From Acidobacteriota bacterium (lineage in GTDB: Bacteria; Acidobacteriota; Terriglobia; UBA7540), in NCBI GenBank assembly GCA_021828225.1, contig JAKASH010000256.1, positions 1 through 5,531 of the forward strand: a stretch of 5,531 nucleotides of DNA. The letters run 5' to 3'. Both the position numbers and the translations under genes were made by a program. Shown one piece after another: positions 1 through 5,267 of this stretch (within the stretch, counting starts at the first letter, position 1; every line of letters begins with the position of its first letter). The notes beneath the pieces are model-generated. The model was given only the letters and a program-made list of their open reading frames with translations, was not told where the DNA came from and did not search any database.

Positions 1-330
1 ATAGAGCTGCCCGACCGTCAAGCCTTGCTTTTTCGCTTCCGCCTCCACCACTTTCTGCCGGATCAAAGCCTCGAGCGCCTGCTTTTCAACATTGTACTGT
101 TGCTGACGAAGCTGAAGCAGCTGCTCGTTGGTCTGGGCCGTCAGATCGGACTTATAAATCGGCCGGCCTCCGACGATGGCGATGGGCGCGTCGCCGCTCG
201 TGCTTGCGCCCTCGGCGGGCACCGAGCATTGCTTGCTCTGTATTGCAGCCGGCTTTTGGGCGAAACCCCCTGCCGAGTGCGCCAGCATAAGGATTAAGTA
301 AGACACAACTCCGCCGTAATGGGTCTTCAT
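1..330 (-). CDS. Exported SurA-N-domain protein, N-terminal part (truncated by window edge)
   Basis: The gene starts at the ATG whose first base is 330 and stays open for 110 codons to the window edge, so the C-terminus is missing. Residues 1-24 form a signal peptide: basic start, hydrophobic core (VVSYLILMLAH), likely cleavage after GGFA. After a low-complexity linker, residues 49-110 read as a SurA/PpiC N-terminal chaperone domain. It opens with IAIVGGRPIYKSDL, the usual 'V-G-G-x-P-I-x-x-x-D-L' entry, followed by a Gln-rich helix (EQLLQLRQQQYNVEKQALEALI) and a helix ending KKQGLTVGQLY. In such proteins this domain precedes either a peptidyl-prolyl isomerase domain or, often in Acidobacteriota, a thioredoxin/DsbA-like domain; the sequence shown cannot decide between them. 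A weak Shine-Dalgarno (AAGG) lies about 12 nt before the start. The gene is probably chromosomal, outside the integrated element and divergent from the tRNA. The family call is fairly safe; the exact function is inferred. Confidence 0.75.
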   Translation of the reverse strand, partial: MKTHYGGVVSYLILMLAHSAGGFAQKPAAIQSKQCSVPAEGASTSGDAPIAIVGGRPIYKSDLTAQTNEQLLQLRQQQYNVEKQALEALIRQKVVEAEAKKQGLTVGQLY

Positions 331-405
331 TCGTTAAGTGTACCTTGATTTCCCGGTCTTAGTGAAACGCCCTTCACCCGGCAAAAAACGCTAAGTGGGG
401 CCGGC

Positions 406-433
406 TTTACCGGAATCGCCGCGATAGTGTAAT
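406..433 (+). promoter_or_regulatory. Candidate sigma-70-type promoter of the tRNA gene
   Basis: TTTACC at 406-411 (four of six matches to TTGACA) is separated by 16 nt from TGTAAT at 428-433 (five of six matches to TATAAT). This would start transcription around 440, a short distance before the tRNA at 452. The position fits a single-gene tRNA transcript, but the -35 match is only moderate. Confidence 0.4.
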
Positions 434-451
434 ATGAAGAATCGGTCGTCT

Positions 452-527
452 GGGCCTGTGGCGCAGTTGGGAGCGCGCATGACTGGCAGTCATGAGGTCG
501 AGGGTTCGAACCCCTCCAGGTCCACCA
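452..527 (+). tRNA. tRNA-Ala, anticodon GGC, CCA encoded
   Basis: The sequence folds into a full cloverleaf. The acceptor stem is GGGCCTG (452-458) with CAGGTCC (517-523). The D stem is GCGC (461-464 with 473-476). The anticodon stem is CATGA/TCATG (478-482 with 490-494) around the loop CTGGCAG, with anticodon GGC at 485-487. The T arm is GAGGG-TTCGAAC-CCCTC (500-516). The discriminator is A524 and CCA is encoded at 525-527. Base pair 3:70 is G454:T521, the G3:U70 wobble that is the main alanyl-tRNA synthetase identity element, so anticodon and acceptor agree on alanine. The gene reads toward the integrase gene, whose stop is 72 bp past the CCA end. This fits the tRNA 3' half being the integration target, rebuilt intact at this end of the element. 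Confidence 0.96.
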
Positions 528-599
528 GTCTTTTCAACAAGTTAGCTTCGCGACCTACCGAGCGGTAGGCCACATTGGGCCACATCTGAAATTCAGACT
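528..599. other. Probable attachment-site flank with direct and inverted repeats
   Basis: This non-coding stretch lies between the tRNA 3' end and the integrase stop codon. It contains a perfect 7-bp inverted repeat, CCTACCG-AG-CGGTAGG (554-569). It also has two copies of GGCCACAT (568-575 and 578-585) whose starts are 10 bp apart, about one helical turn. A small dyad, CTGAA-A-TTCAG (586-596), follows. Phased short repeats beside a tRNA and an int gene are what integrase arm-type or excisionase binding sites look like. The crossover core itself would lie in the tRNA 3' half (about 500-527). The matching second att copy is not in this window, so the call is an inference from position and repeat structure. 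Confidence 0.55.
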
Positions 600-1727
600 T
601 CATTCTCCGCTCGCCTTCTTGAAGGGGACGAGAATCAGGTTTTCGATCTTTTGGACAGCATCCCGCTTCGGACCGGCGAGCTCATGCATGTATCGGTCCG
701 TGGTGCTCAGTCGCGAGTGTCCAAGCAGTTGCTTCATCACCAGCGTCGGGATACTTCCCTCGTTACCTCCCAGCGTTGAGAAAGTGTGCCTCAGCGAGTG
801 CCAGGAGAAATGAGGGATTCCCAAGCGACGTGAAATAGGGTATACGTGGCGTTGTATTAGATTGCGGTCGCTTAGCGGCTTTCCGGAATCGGCTGCAAAG
901 AGCCAGCCCGTTTTCGGTCCCTGTCCGCAATAGTCCCGCAATGCCTCCCCCATGGACGGAGGAACGGGGATCTCACGATCTTTTCCGTTCTTCGTCCCGC
1001 CCTCGTGGCCCCGACACCACGAACGCCGAACATGGAGGATTCCACAATCCAAATCCTCAGCCTGAAGGCCGAGAATTTCACCGATCCGGAGACCCGTCAT
1101 GACCCCAATCATGACAATGAGCCGTGCCGGGTTTTCCAGGTGGTTGAACAGAAGGCTTATCTCCTCTACCGACAAAGATCGCTGGTGACGCTTGACCCTC
1201 GTCGGTGGAGCTTCGATTTCTTTTGCCGGATTGTCCACCAGCCAGCGCCACTTGACCGCTGTCTTGAACACCTTGCTGAACACGGATCGAAGGTGCAGGA
1301 CCGTCTGAGAGGCATAGCCCTGCTTGTACTTGTTACTGAGGAATCGGTCGATGTGAAGTCCGTTGACGTCCCGCATTCTTTCTCGCTCGAACACGGGCGC
1401 GATATGGTTTTTCCAAAGGAGCGTGTACATATCGCGTGTGTTTGGTTTCATCTTGTCGACGACGTTAGGCTTGAAGTGGTTCACCCAAAATTCGCCGACT
1501 GTTGTGCTGGCCTGAGGCCTGGGAGCTGCTCGGTTGACCTCTTGCATGATCTGGTCGGCAGCTTTCCGGGCTTCATTCTTTCCACGAAATGCCACAACGG
1601 GGCCGAGGATGACCGTCTTTTGAGGCCGCTCCACCTCCCCGTTTGACGTGAAACAATCTTCGCGATAGCGAAGAACGTACTTGCCATTTTTCTTCCTTAC
1701 ACTTCCTCTCTGATAGCGCCGAATCAT
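600..1727 (-). CDS. int: Tyrosine-recombinase (phage-type) integrase
   Basis: This 375-residue protein integrates and excises the element by site-specific recombination. The N-terminal part (about residues 8-70) is a basic, strand-rich arm-type DNA-binding region (GSVRKKNGKYVLRYRED). A SAM-like core-binding domain spans about 75-165. The catalytic domain follows with the full set of active residues: Arg214 (TGLRIGEILGL), a hairpin lysine (Lys246 or Lys249, in TKNGKDREIPV), His310 and Arg313 (HSLRHTF), His337 (LLGHSRLSTTDRY) and nucleophile Tyr346. Length and motif spacing are normal and the protein looks functional. I chose the ATG at 1727 because a strong GGAGGT (1732-1737) lies 4 nt before it. 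An in-frame ATG at 1754 would add nine residues but has only a weak ribosome site. The gene ends 72 bp from the tRNA and lies downstream of the excisionase-like gene on the same strand. Confidence 0.96.
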   Translation of the reverse strand: MIRRYQRGSVRKKNGKYVLRYREDCFTSNGEVERPQKTVILGPVVAFRGKNEARKAADQIMQEVNRAAPRPQASTTVGEFWVNHFKPNVVDKMKPNTRDMYTLLWKNHIAPVFERERMRDVNGLHIDRFLSNKYKQGYASQTVLHLRSVFSKVFKTAVKWRWLVDNPAKEIEAPPTRVKRHQRSLSVEEISLLFNHLENPARLIVMIGVMTGLRIGEILGLQAEDLDCGILHVRRSWCRGHEGGTKNGKDREIPVPPSMGEALRDYCGQGPKTGWLFAADSGKPLSDRNLIQRHVYPISRRLGIPHFSWHSLRHTFSTLGGNEGSIPTLVMKQLLGHSRLSTTDRYMHELAGPKRDAVQKIENLILVPFKKASGE

Positions 1728-1731
1728 TTTT

Positions 1732-1737
1732 ACCTCC
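1732..1737 (-). promoter_or_regulatory. Ribosome-binding site deciding the integrase start
   Basis: On the minus strand this reads GGAGGT, followed by AAAA and then ATG (1727). It is the best ribosome site in this part of the window and favours the internal ATG over the in-frame ATG 27 nt upstream at 1754. Confidence 0.75.
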
Positions 1738-1799
1738 GTGGTGATTTGCGGCATTGATTCGGGCTCTCAGCTGGCTGCTGGCTTTGCACTATAGCGCCT

Positions 1800-2147
1800 T
1801 CACCGATTTCTGCGCAAGCGTTCAACGTAATCCCGAATATCGCTTTCCTTAAAGCGTACGTATTTGCCAACTTTTAGGTGGGGTATGCCGTTGGGCGGCT
1901 TCAATCCGATTCGCCGATACACCCACTTCCGCGGCACGTTCAGCAACAATGCCACTTCTTCGACACTGAGAAGATGTTTGGCGACGACATCTGCGGCGTT
2001 GGAATTCCTACCATGGGAGCCCTCGCGCCTTTGAATCCCTGACAAGGGTGAACCCACGGTCGGGTTCCGTGCATCGTCGTGCCAGTCCTCGGGTGGCGTC
2101 CGTTCCGTCGGGAACCCCCTTGCTGTGATACGCGCATTCTGGATCAT
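1800..2147 (-). CDS. Excisionase-like winged-helix DNA-binding protein (HTH_17/AlpA type)
   Basis: This 115-residue protein has its DNA-binding domain at the C-terminal end. Residues 59-80 (LLSVEEVALLLNVPRKWVYR and following) are the helix-turn-helix. Residues 88-99 (IPHLKVGKYVRF) form the short wing, and ESDIRDYVERLRRNR is the closing helix. This is the layout of small excisionases and recombination directionality factors that bend att DNA and bias a neighbouring tyrosine recombinase toward excision. It sits 72 bp upstream of int on the same strand, so the two are probably co-transcribed. The start at 2147 is supported by AGGAGG (2155-2160) 7 nt upstream. Unusually, about 55 residues of charged, Gly/Pro/Arg-rich and probably disordered sequence precede the domain; typical family members are only 60-80 residues. 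A transcriptional regulator is possible, but context favours an excisionase. Confidence 0.85.
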   Translation of the reverse strand: MIQNARITARGFPTERTPPEDWHDDARNPTVGSPLSGIQRREGSHGRNSNAADVVAKHLLSVEEVALLLNVPRKWVYRRIGLKPPNGIPHLKVGKYVRFKESDIRDYVERLRRNR

Positions 2148-2171
2148 TCATGAACCTCCTCGTGCGACACG

Positions 2172-2189
2172 GGTCTCAATGACGAGACC
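2172..2189. promoter_or_regulatory. Operator-like dyad upstream of the xis-int operon
   Basis: GGTCTC-AATGAC-GAGACC is a perfect 6-bp inverted repeat with a 6-bp centre. It lies 11 bp before the Shine-Dalgarno of the excisionase-like gene and downstream of the candidate promoter. It could be an operator for autoregulation or a hairpin in the 5' leader. The symmetry is seen directly; the role is inferred. Confidence 0.4.
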
Positions 2190-2223
2190 TGTTTCGTGGC
2201 GTGCCAACCCACCTACGCAAGCA

Positions 2224-2252
2224 AAAATGGGCCGAACTCTTTTTTCTGTCAA
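2224..2252 (-). promoter_or_regulatory. Candidate promoter of the xis-int operon
   Basis: On the minus strand there is a perfect TTGACA -35 box (2252-2247), a 17-nt spacer and a weak -10 (CATTTT, 2229-2224; three of six matches). Transcription would start near 2217, giving a leader of about 70 nt that contains the dyad at 2172-2189. The -35 and spacing are good and the -10 is poor, as would suit a regulated element gene. Confidence 0.4.
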
Positions 2253-2706
2253 ACAGCTGCCTGGATACCCGAACCGCCGCATGGAAACGCTATGTCTTTG
2301 GAGATTGCGGGCAGTTCCCTTGAAGCAGCAACCCTCACAAATTCAGCCGGTTGGGCGAGATCCAGGCAAATAAACCCGGCCATTATGGGGTTCAAGAAAG
2401 AATTCTTGACACCGAATCAAAGCGGGCTTGCGAGACAGGCATGATCGATTGCAAAACTTGTGGGAATAAACGCTTTGCGGAGCTTGATGGTCACGTGGAT
2501 CGAACCGATCACGCCGCCCGGAGAAAGAATCTATACAATAAAGAAAAGTTGGGCGAAAGTGTTGCTGTCGCTGGCCCAGACCCGAATTTGCGTCATGTGC
2601 GATAATCGTCCGATTGGTGTAACAGCCGGAAATTTGGCGTTCGGTATAGTAGAGCAATCCAGGGCAGCGGCCCATGCTCAGGAAAGGCCGTTCCCGAGTT
2701 TACAAC
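2253..2706. other. Gene-poor stretch with two overlapping weak reading frames
   Basis: I find no convincing gene here. Two overlapping plus-strand frames compete. One starts at ATG 2441 and ends at 2605 (54 residues, beginning MIDCKTCGNKRF); it has a CxxC pair and coding-like G-rich first codon positions but no good ribosome site. The other starts at ATG 2487, has GGAG about 4 nt upstream, and ends at 2723 (78 residues, beginning MVTWIEPITPPGERIY, with a CVMC motif near residue 40). Its final codons and stop are formed by the left inverted repeat that begins at 2708. At most one is real. Either could be the remnant of a longer gene. Confidence 0.35.
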
Positions 2707-2719
2707 TCCTGAAAAACGG

Positions 2720-3049
2720 TTAATTCTTTCGCGGAATGACTAAATCTCCTTCACTTTGTACAAAACGCGTGGCGGGACATTTGCAAACGCGGCCAGATCG
2801 CTGGTTGCGGCCGAGTGTTTGCGTGTCCGACTTGCTGGGCAAAGCACTCCGGACATGGCTGGGGCGCGGCACTAGGAAGATGCCTCCGCCACAAGATTTG
2901 CAAACGCGGAGCCCGCGCACCGGGAGAGCATATTCGCTCGATACTGGCGCAACCGCATTTTTAGCGGCCAAAACCGAATTTCCGCGGGGCTTTGGGCATT
3001 CCTCACAATCGTACCTTTTAGGGAACTTTGTGAGAAGCCCCCGAAACCT
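2720..3049 (-). pseudogene. Cysteine-pair reading frame, possible decayed zinc-ribbon protein
   Basis: The minus-strand frame is open from a TAG near 3055 down to the TAA at 2720-2722. It carries DCEEC at about 3009, then VCKSCGGG, and 39 codons later VCKC. The last two derive from an exact 14-bp DNA repeat (2896-2909 and 2779-2792) that falls in the same reading frame. There is no ATG; the first possible start inside is a TTG near 2971, which would lose the first cysteine pair. An ATG at 3081 opens a different frame that could join this one only through a frameshift near 3015-3025. Another minus frame encodes CPEC just past the CKSC block. The pattern suggests a broken zinc-binding protein, but a chance reading frame is possible. 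It lies wholly inside the putative MITE-like segment. Confidence 0.25.
2779..2909. repeat. 14-bp direct repeat, two copies
   Basis: ATTTGCAAACGCGG occurs at 2779-2792 and again at 2896-2909. The offset of 117 bp is a multiple of three, so both copies encode the same residues (Arg-Val-Cys-Lys) in one minus-strand frame. This may be the trace of a duplicated cysteine motif. Confidence 0.6.
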
Positions 3050-3091
3050 TGTTGAAACTCGCTATTCATATATGGTCGCATGAACTTAACT

Positions 3092-3111
3092 GGCTACCGA
3101 TAGCCGTTTTT
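3092..3111 (+). terminator. Weak candidate intrinsic terminator
   Basis: GGCTA-CCGA-TAGCC followed by G and TTTTT forms a 5-bp stem with a tetraloop and a short T-run on the plus strand. No confident plus-strand gene ends just before it, and the T-run is also part of the right inverted repeat of the putative MITE-like segment. It may be coincidental. Confidence 0.25.
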
Positions 3112-3218
3112 CAGGAACTATCTCTTGGCAACGATGTGTGTCGCCGCAGGGATCGCCGGATGTTTGGTGATCGTCAAACGGCGGCGGAGAAAAGCGATTC
3201 GACTCGACAACCCACCAG

Positions 3219-3413
3219 CTAACGACCCGAAGGCCACTCTTGCCGCCGCAACCTAGGCACGATTTGCCCACACTTTGGACACACCAAATTTTTCCCGCTT
3301 GTAGAGACAACAAGCTCGCCCTTGCCGCAGAGCGGGCACTTGTCGCCTTCTTTCCCAATCTGGCTCGCCTTTGGCATGGCAGCACGATTATACGCCGACC
3401 AAGGAACCGTCAC
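3219..3413 (-). CDS. Small zinc-ribbon protein
   Basis: This 64-residue protein carries two cysteine pairs, CPLC (residues 26-29) and CPKC (45-48). They are 15 residues apart with a strand-turn-strand sequence between (GKGELVVSTSGKNLV), the standard zinc-ribbon arrangement. I know no specific function; such proteins may bind nucleic acid or other proteins. The start is uncertain. The GTG at 3413 has AAGGGA four nt upstream and gives 64 residues. The ATG at 3377 gives 52 residues, keeps the whole ribbon, has no ribosome site, and has a TATAAT just upstream (3391-3386) that would give an almost leaderless message. The C-terminus is basic. The gene is divergent from the reading frame at 3485. 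Confidence 0.6.
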   Translation of the reverse strand: MTVPWSAYNRAAMPKASQIGKEGDKCPLCGKGELVVSTSGKNLVCPKCGQIVPRLRRQEWPSGR

Positions 3414-3484
3414 CTATTCCCTTTTGACCGCGCCGTTCAACCCGCAACGCCATCTTCGGTCCGCTCAAAATATTTCTGGATGAG

Positions 3485-3667
3485 TTGCGCCGGACCATTC
3501 TCAAAAGAGCCCGCGAGTCAACGCTCGGAATCAGGCAGGCTCGGCGTTATGATGATCTGGGCGCGCTCGAATCGGGCGGGGAAATTTGGCAGGACGACCC
3601 GGAGAAGGCCTTACTCGTCCGCAAAGCCGGCTGGGAGTGGCAGGAATTTCCGGCGCTCGTGCACTGA
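3485..3667 (+). CDS. Unidentified short reading frame, perhaps a gene fragment
   Basis: I do not recognise this 60-residue product, but it looks coding. Codon third positions are strongly G/C, it has charged helical sequence (ELRRTILKRARE, then RQARRYDDLGALESGGEIW), and it has a Trp-rich end (KAGWEWQEFPALVH). The frame is open from 3428, and residues just upstream of the TTG at 3485 (GPLKIFLDE) look continuous with it. Yet there is no ATG or GTG in frame and no well-placed ribosome site. It may be the 3' remnant of a longer gene, or start from a rare codon. It ends 37 nt before the anti-sigma-like gene on the same strand, so they could be co-transcribed. Confidence 0.4.
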   Translation: MRRTILKRARESTLGIRQARRYDDLGALESGGEIWQDDPEKALLVRKAGWEWQEFPALVH

Positions 3668-3704
3668 GCTGTGAAGAGTACCGATTTAGGGAGGAATCAA
3701 AATC

Positions 3705-3941
3705 ATGACGTGCAAACAGGTTGTCGGACGAATCACGGACTACGATGACGGCGTCCTCACATCATCCGAGCGCCAAGAAATCCAGGCCCATCTCGCGAGT
3801 TGCGAGAACTGCCACACTTTCTTCGAGAACATGCGGCATCTGGACACCGCGCTGAGAAAGCTGCCCGACCCTGCACCACTGCCCGCAAAAGCGAAGCAAG
3901 AACTATTGGAAGCTTTTCGAAAGCAAAAGCGGCGGCGTTGA
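3705..3941 (+). CDS. ZAS-type (zf-HC2) anti-sigma-factor-like protein, soluble and short
   Basis: This 78-residue protein begins MTCKQVVGRITDYDDGVL and has the zinc-binding set Cys3, His29, Cys33 and Cys36, with the diagnostic Hx3Cx2C motif (HLASCENC). This is the zinc anti-sigma domain that holds ECF sigma factors inactive. The rest is a helix (FFENMRHLDTALRKLP), a Pro-rich linker and a basic tail (EAFRKQKRRR). Most relatives continue into a membrane helix and an outer domain, whereas this one stops and has none, so it should be cytoplasmic. Some short family members act as redox sensors. A GGAGGA lies about 9 nt before the ATG. No sigma-factor gene is adjacent, although family members usually sit beside one; its partner, if any, must be elsewhere. 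It converges on the lipoprotein gene, with 38 bp between their stops. Confidence 0.82.
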   Translation: MTCKQVVGRITDYDDGVLTSSERQEIQAHLASCENCHTFFENMRHLDTALRKLPDPAPLPAKAKQELLEAFRKQKRRR

Positions 3942-3979
3942 CCATTCTGGACAAGATCGAAGCTCACGTTCGAACGGGA

Positions 3980-4453
3980 TCACTGCAAGGTGAGCGGGCA
4001 GTACGCGAGATATGGATCACCGGAGATTCCGAGAACGTACTGGCCCTTCGGGAATTTCCCGGTGTCCATCTTGACCTTCAGCGTCAGAGCACCATTCTGA
4101 TTGGAAATATAGCCGTCCGCCTCCAGCAGCCATCCCGACTAGAGATTCTTGAACAGACCGACTGCGTGCTCGCCGGGATTGAATACAATAGCTTTCGGTC
4201 CCCCGTTCTTCTGCTGACTCGGCGCGATGGGAAATTCATTGGGAAGGTCAATCGAAAGAGCCAGATTGCCTCGGGGAATTATGAGAGGGAACTTGCGGGA
4301 GAATTCGTAGCCCATGGGTGCATATCTCCCCAGATTAATCGTAACCGGAACGCCCCCATCGTTTTTGGAAACCTTGCTGGCGCGATCCTTGCAGCCCGTC
4401 ATGACGAGTGCACCAATCATAAACACAGCCGCCGCTACGGTCCGAACCTTCAT
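3980..4453 (-). pseudogene. Lipoprotein gene interrupted by one in-frame TAG
   Basis: From the ATG at 4453 the product begins MKVRTVAAAVFMIGALVMTG followed by Cys21: a basic start, a hydrophobic stretch and a lipobox-like MTGC (Met at -3 is slightly unusual). It is therefore an exported lipoprotein. Residues 30-104 are probably a beta-rich domain (VPVTINLGRYAPMGYEF and onward). Codon 105 is TAG (minus 4141-4139). The same frame then stays open for 52 more codons with natural composition, containing segments such as WLLEADGYISNQNG, GQYVLGISGDPYLAYC and PLTLQ, and ends in TGA (3982-3980). The likely intact protein was about 157 residues. A GGAGGT (4466-4471) precedes the ATG at a long 12-nt spacing. 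The interruption could be a nonsense mutation, a sequencing error, suppression or readthrough. I cannot name the family. Confidence 0.72.
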
Positions 4454-4579
4454 GAAAGTAAGAGTACCTCCACAACAAAAATAGAACAAGGCTACCCGGT
4501 GCCCGGAGGTGCCTGACGCGCGCGTTGAGCACGTGTGGACATTTGCGCAACACCTTTGTAACATTGGCCCGGAGGCGAG

Positions 4580-4879
4580 ATGGGATACGGCCCACAAGTC
4601 GGAACCAGCCGTGAAGGATATCCCGTGTACTTATACAGCGACCCGCGCACAGGGATAACTAGGTTCGTTGTCGTTTTACCAGACGGACGGGCCTTTTATT
4701 CAGATCAATACGGAAGAATCTCCCCCCCGTCGGCAACGAAAAAACCGTTGGGGGAGTACTCCTGGGGGGGGTTGCTGGCTGGACTCGCGTTCGGCCCGGC
4801 AGGTGCGATTCTAGGCGCAATTGCGGGCGCGCTTTTGGGGAATGAAGCTGCAAAAGCTGAGAAGAGGGGCGCTGCGTAG
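4580..4879 (+). CDS. Small glycine-zipper membrane protein
   Basis: This 99-residue protein has a polar, Tyr/Gly-rich N-terminal part (residues 1-58) with short strand-like repeats (GYPVYLYSDPRTGITRFVVV, then DGRAFYSDQYGRI). One hydrophobic segment at 62-87 (GGLLAGLAFGPAGAILGAIA and GALLG) has small residues at four-residue spacing, the glycine-zipper pattern that packs helices tightly in membranes. A charged tail (NEAAKAEKRGAA) closes it. There is no cleavable signal. The ribosome site GGAGGCGAG ends right at the ATG. It is the first gene of a plus-strand run; the next begins immediately after its stop. It could be an envelope or oligomer-forming protein, but I do not recognise a named family. 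Confidence 0.7.
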   Translation: MGYGPQVGTSREGYPVYLYSDPRTGITRFVVVLPDGRAFYSDQYGRISPPSATKKPLGEYSWGGLLAGLAFGPAGAILGAIAGALLGNEAAKAEKRGAA

Positions 4880-5266
4880 GTGCTGAACTCAGCCGGGCGA
4901 TGGGCTCTCCGCGTGGTTGATTATCGCATTTACGGCATGCTGATCTTAGGCATATGTGTATTCTTCATATTATGGAGACGTTTCCGCTACAAGAGTTGGC
5001 CGACAGGCAGCGATTACTTTAATCTGATACTCAGCCTACTCGGAATCGCGGCAGCGCTGCAGGTCGCGGTAGTATTCCTCATGCCGAAACCGCCAGCGGT
5101 CGATGCCCTTTCGGGTTTCATGCTGGGCGCTATTGGCTTGTTAGTCCCAACCGTTTGCCTAGTCTTCGCTTGGCCTTGGCTTCGGGTCTTGTTTCTACCA
5201 TCTGCGGCTCCGAAACCGCCACAGGCTCAGACAGCCAAATCGAATGCCGAACGGGGTGACAGTTGA
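4880..5266 (+). CDS. Three-helix integral membrane protein of unknown function
   Basis: This 128-residue protein has three predicted membrane segments: about 18-33 (YGMLILGICVFFILWR), 46-68 (YFNLILSLLGIAAALQVAVV) and 77-106 (LSGFMLGAIGLLVPTVCLVF). WRRFRYK after helix 1 suggests that this loop faces the cytoplasm. The C-terminal tail is soluble, Pro/Ala/Gln-rich and ends ERGDS. The start is the GTG directly after the preceding TAG (zero-gap coupling), with GAGGGG about 11-12 nt upstream. That spacing is long, so translation may depend on termination of the gene before it. There is no recognisable domain beyond the membrane helices. Confidence 0.65.
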   Translation: MLNSAGRWALRVVDYRIYGMLILGICVFFILWRRFRYKSWPTGSDYFNLILSLLGIAAALQVAVVFLMPKPPAVDALSGFMLGAIGLLVPTVCLVFAWPWLRVLFLPSAAPKPPQAQTAKSNAERGDS

Positions 5267-5267
5267 A

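Larger units (their letters stand above)
2708..3115. mobile_element. Possible MITE-like insertion with 12-bp terminal inverted repeats
   Basis: CCTGAAAAACGG at 2708-2719 is the exact reverse complement of CCGTTTTTCAGG at 3104-3115, enclosing 408 bp. Immediately outside, AACT is present on both sides (2704-2707 and 3116-3119), as a 4-bp target-site duplication would be. Just inside each repeat there is one mismatch and then TA on both sides. No transposase is visible within, so this would be a non-autonomous element. A 12-bp inverted match somewhere in a window of this size is not rare by chance. The close spacing and matching flanks raise the odds, but only further copies in the genome would prove it. 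Confidence 0.35.

Noticed and set aside
25..297. A 90-codon plus-strand open frame at the window start.
   Set aside because: It is antisense to the exported SurA-N-type gene, which has a signal peptide and a recognisable domain.
1005..1646. A 213-codon plus-strand open frame.
   Set aside because: It is antisense to the integrase catalytic and core-binding domains, which are fully conserved on the minus strand, and shows no domain of its own.
2736..3083. A 115-codon plus-strand open frame followed by a weak hairpin and T-run.
   Set aside because: The composition is Arg/Ser/Pro-rich like a shadow frame, there is no good ribosome site or domain, and it lies opposite the cysteine-pair frame inside the putative MITE-like segment.
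3966..3977. GTTCGAAC near 3968, resembling the tRNA T-loop and so a possible attR.
   Set aside because: Only the 8-bp palindromic core matches; the flanks differ from the tRNA 3' end, so it is not an attachment-site copy.
4139..4141. The TAG as a dedicated pyrrolysine or other recoded codon.
   Set aside because: No downstream recoding hairpin is evident, the gene is a lipoprotein rather than a known recoded family, and a simple nonsense mutation explains it. Readthrough remains open but is not supported.
3800..4516. A 238-codon plus-strand open frame running across the end of the anti-sigma-like gene and all of the lipoprotein gene.
   Set aside because: Its codons are exactly aligned with the lipoprotein codons on the other strand, which makes long antisense frames common in GC-rich DNA. 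It has no recognisable domain, and the minus strand has a lipoprotein signal and a ribosome site.
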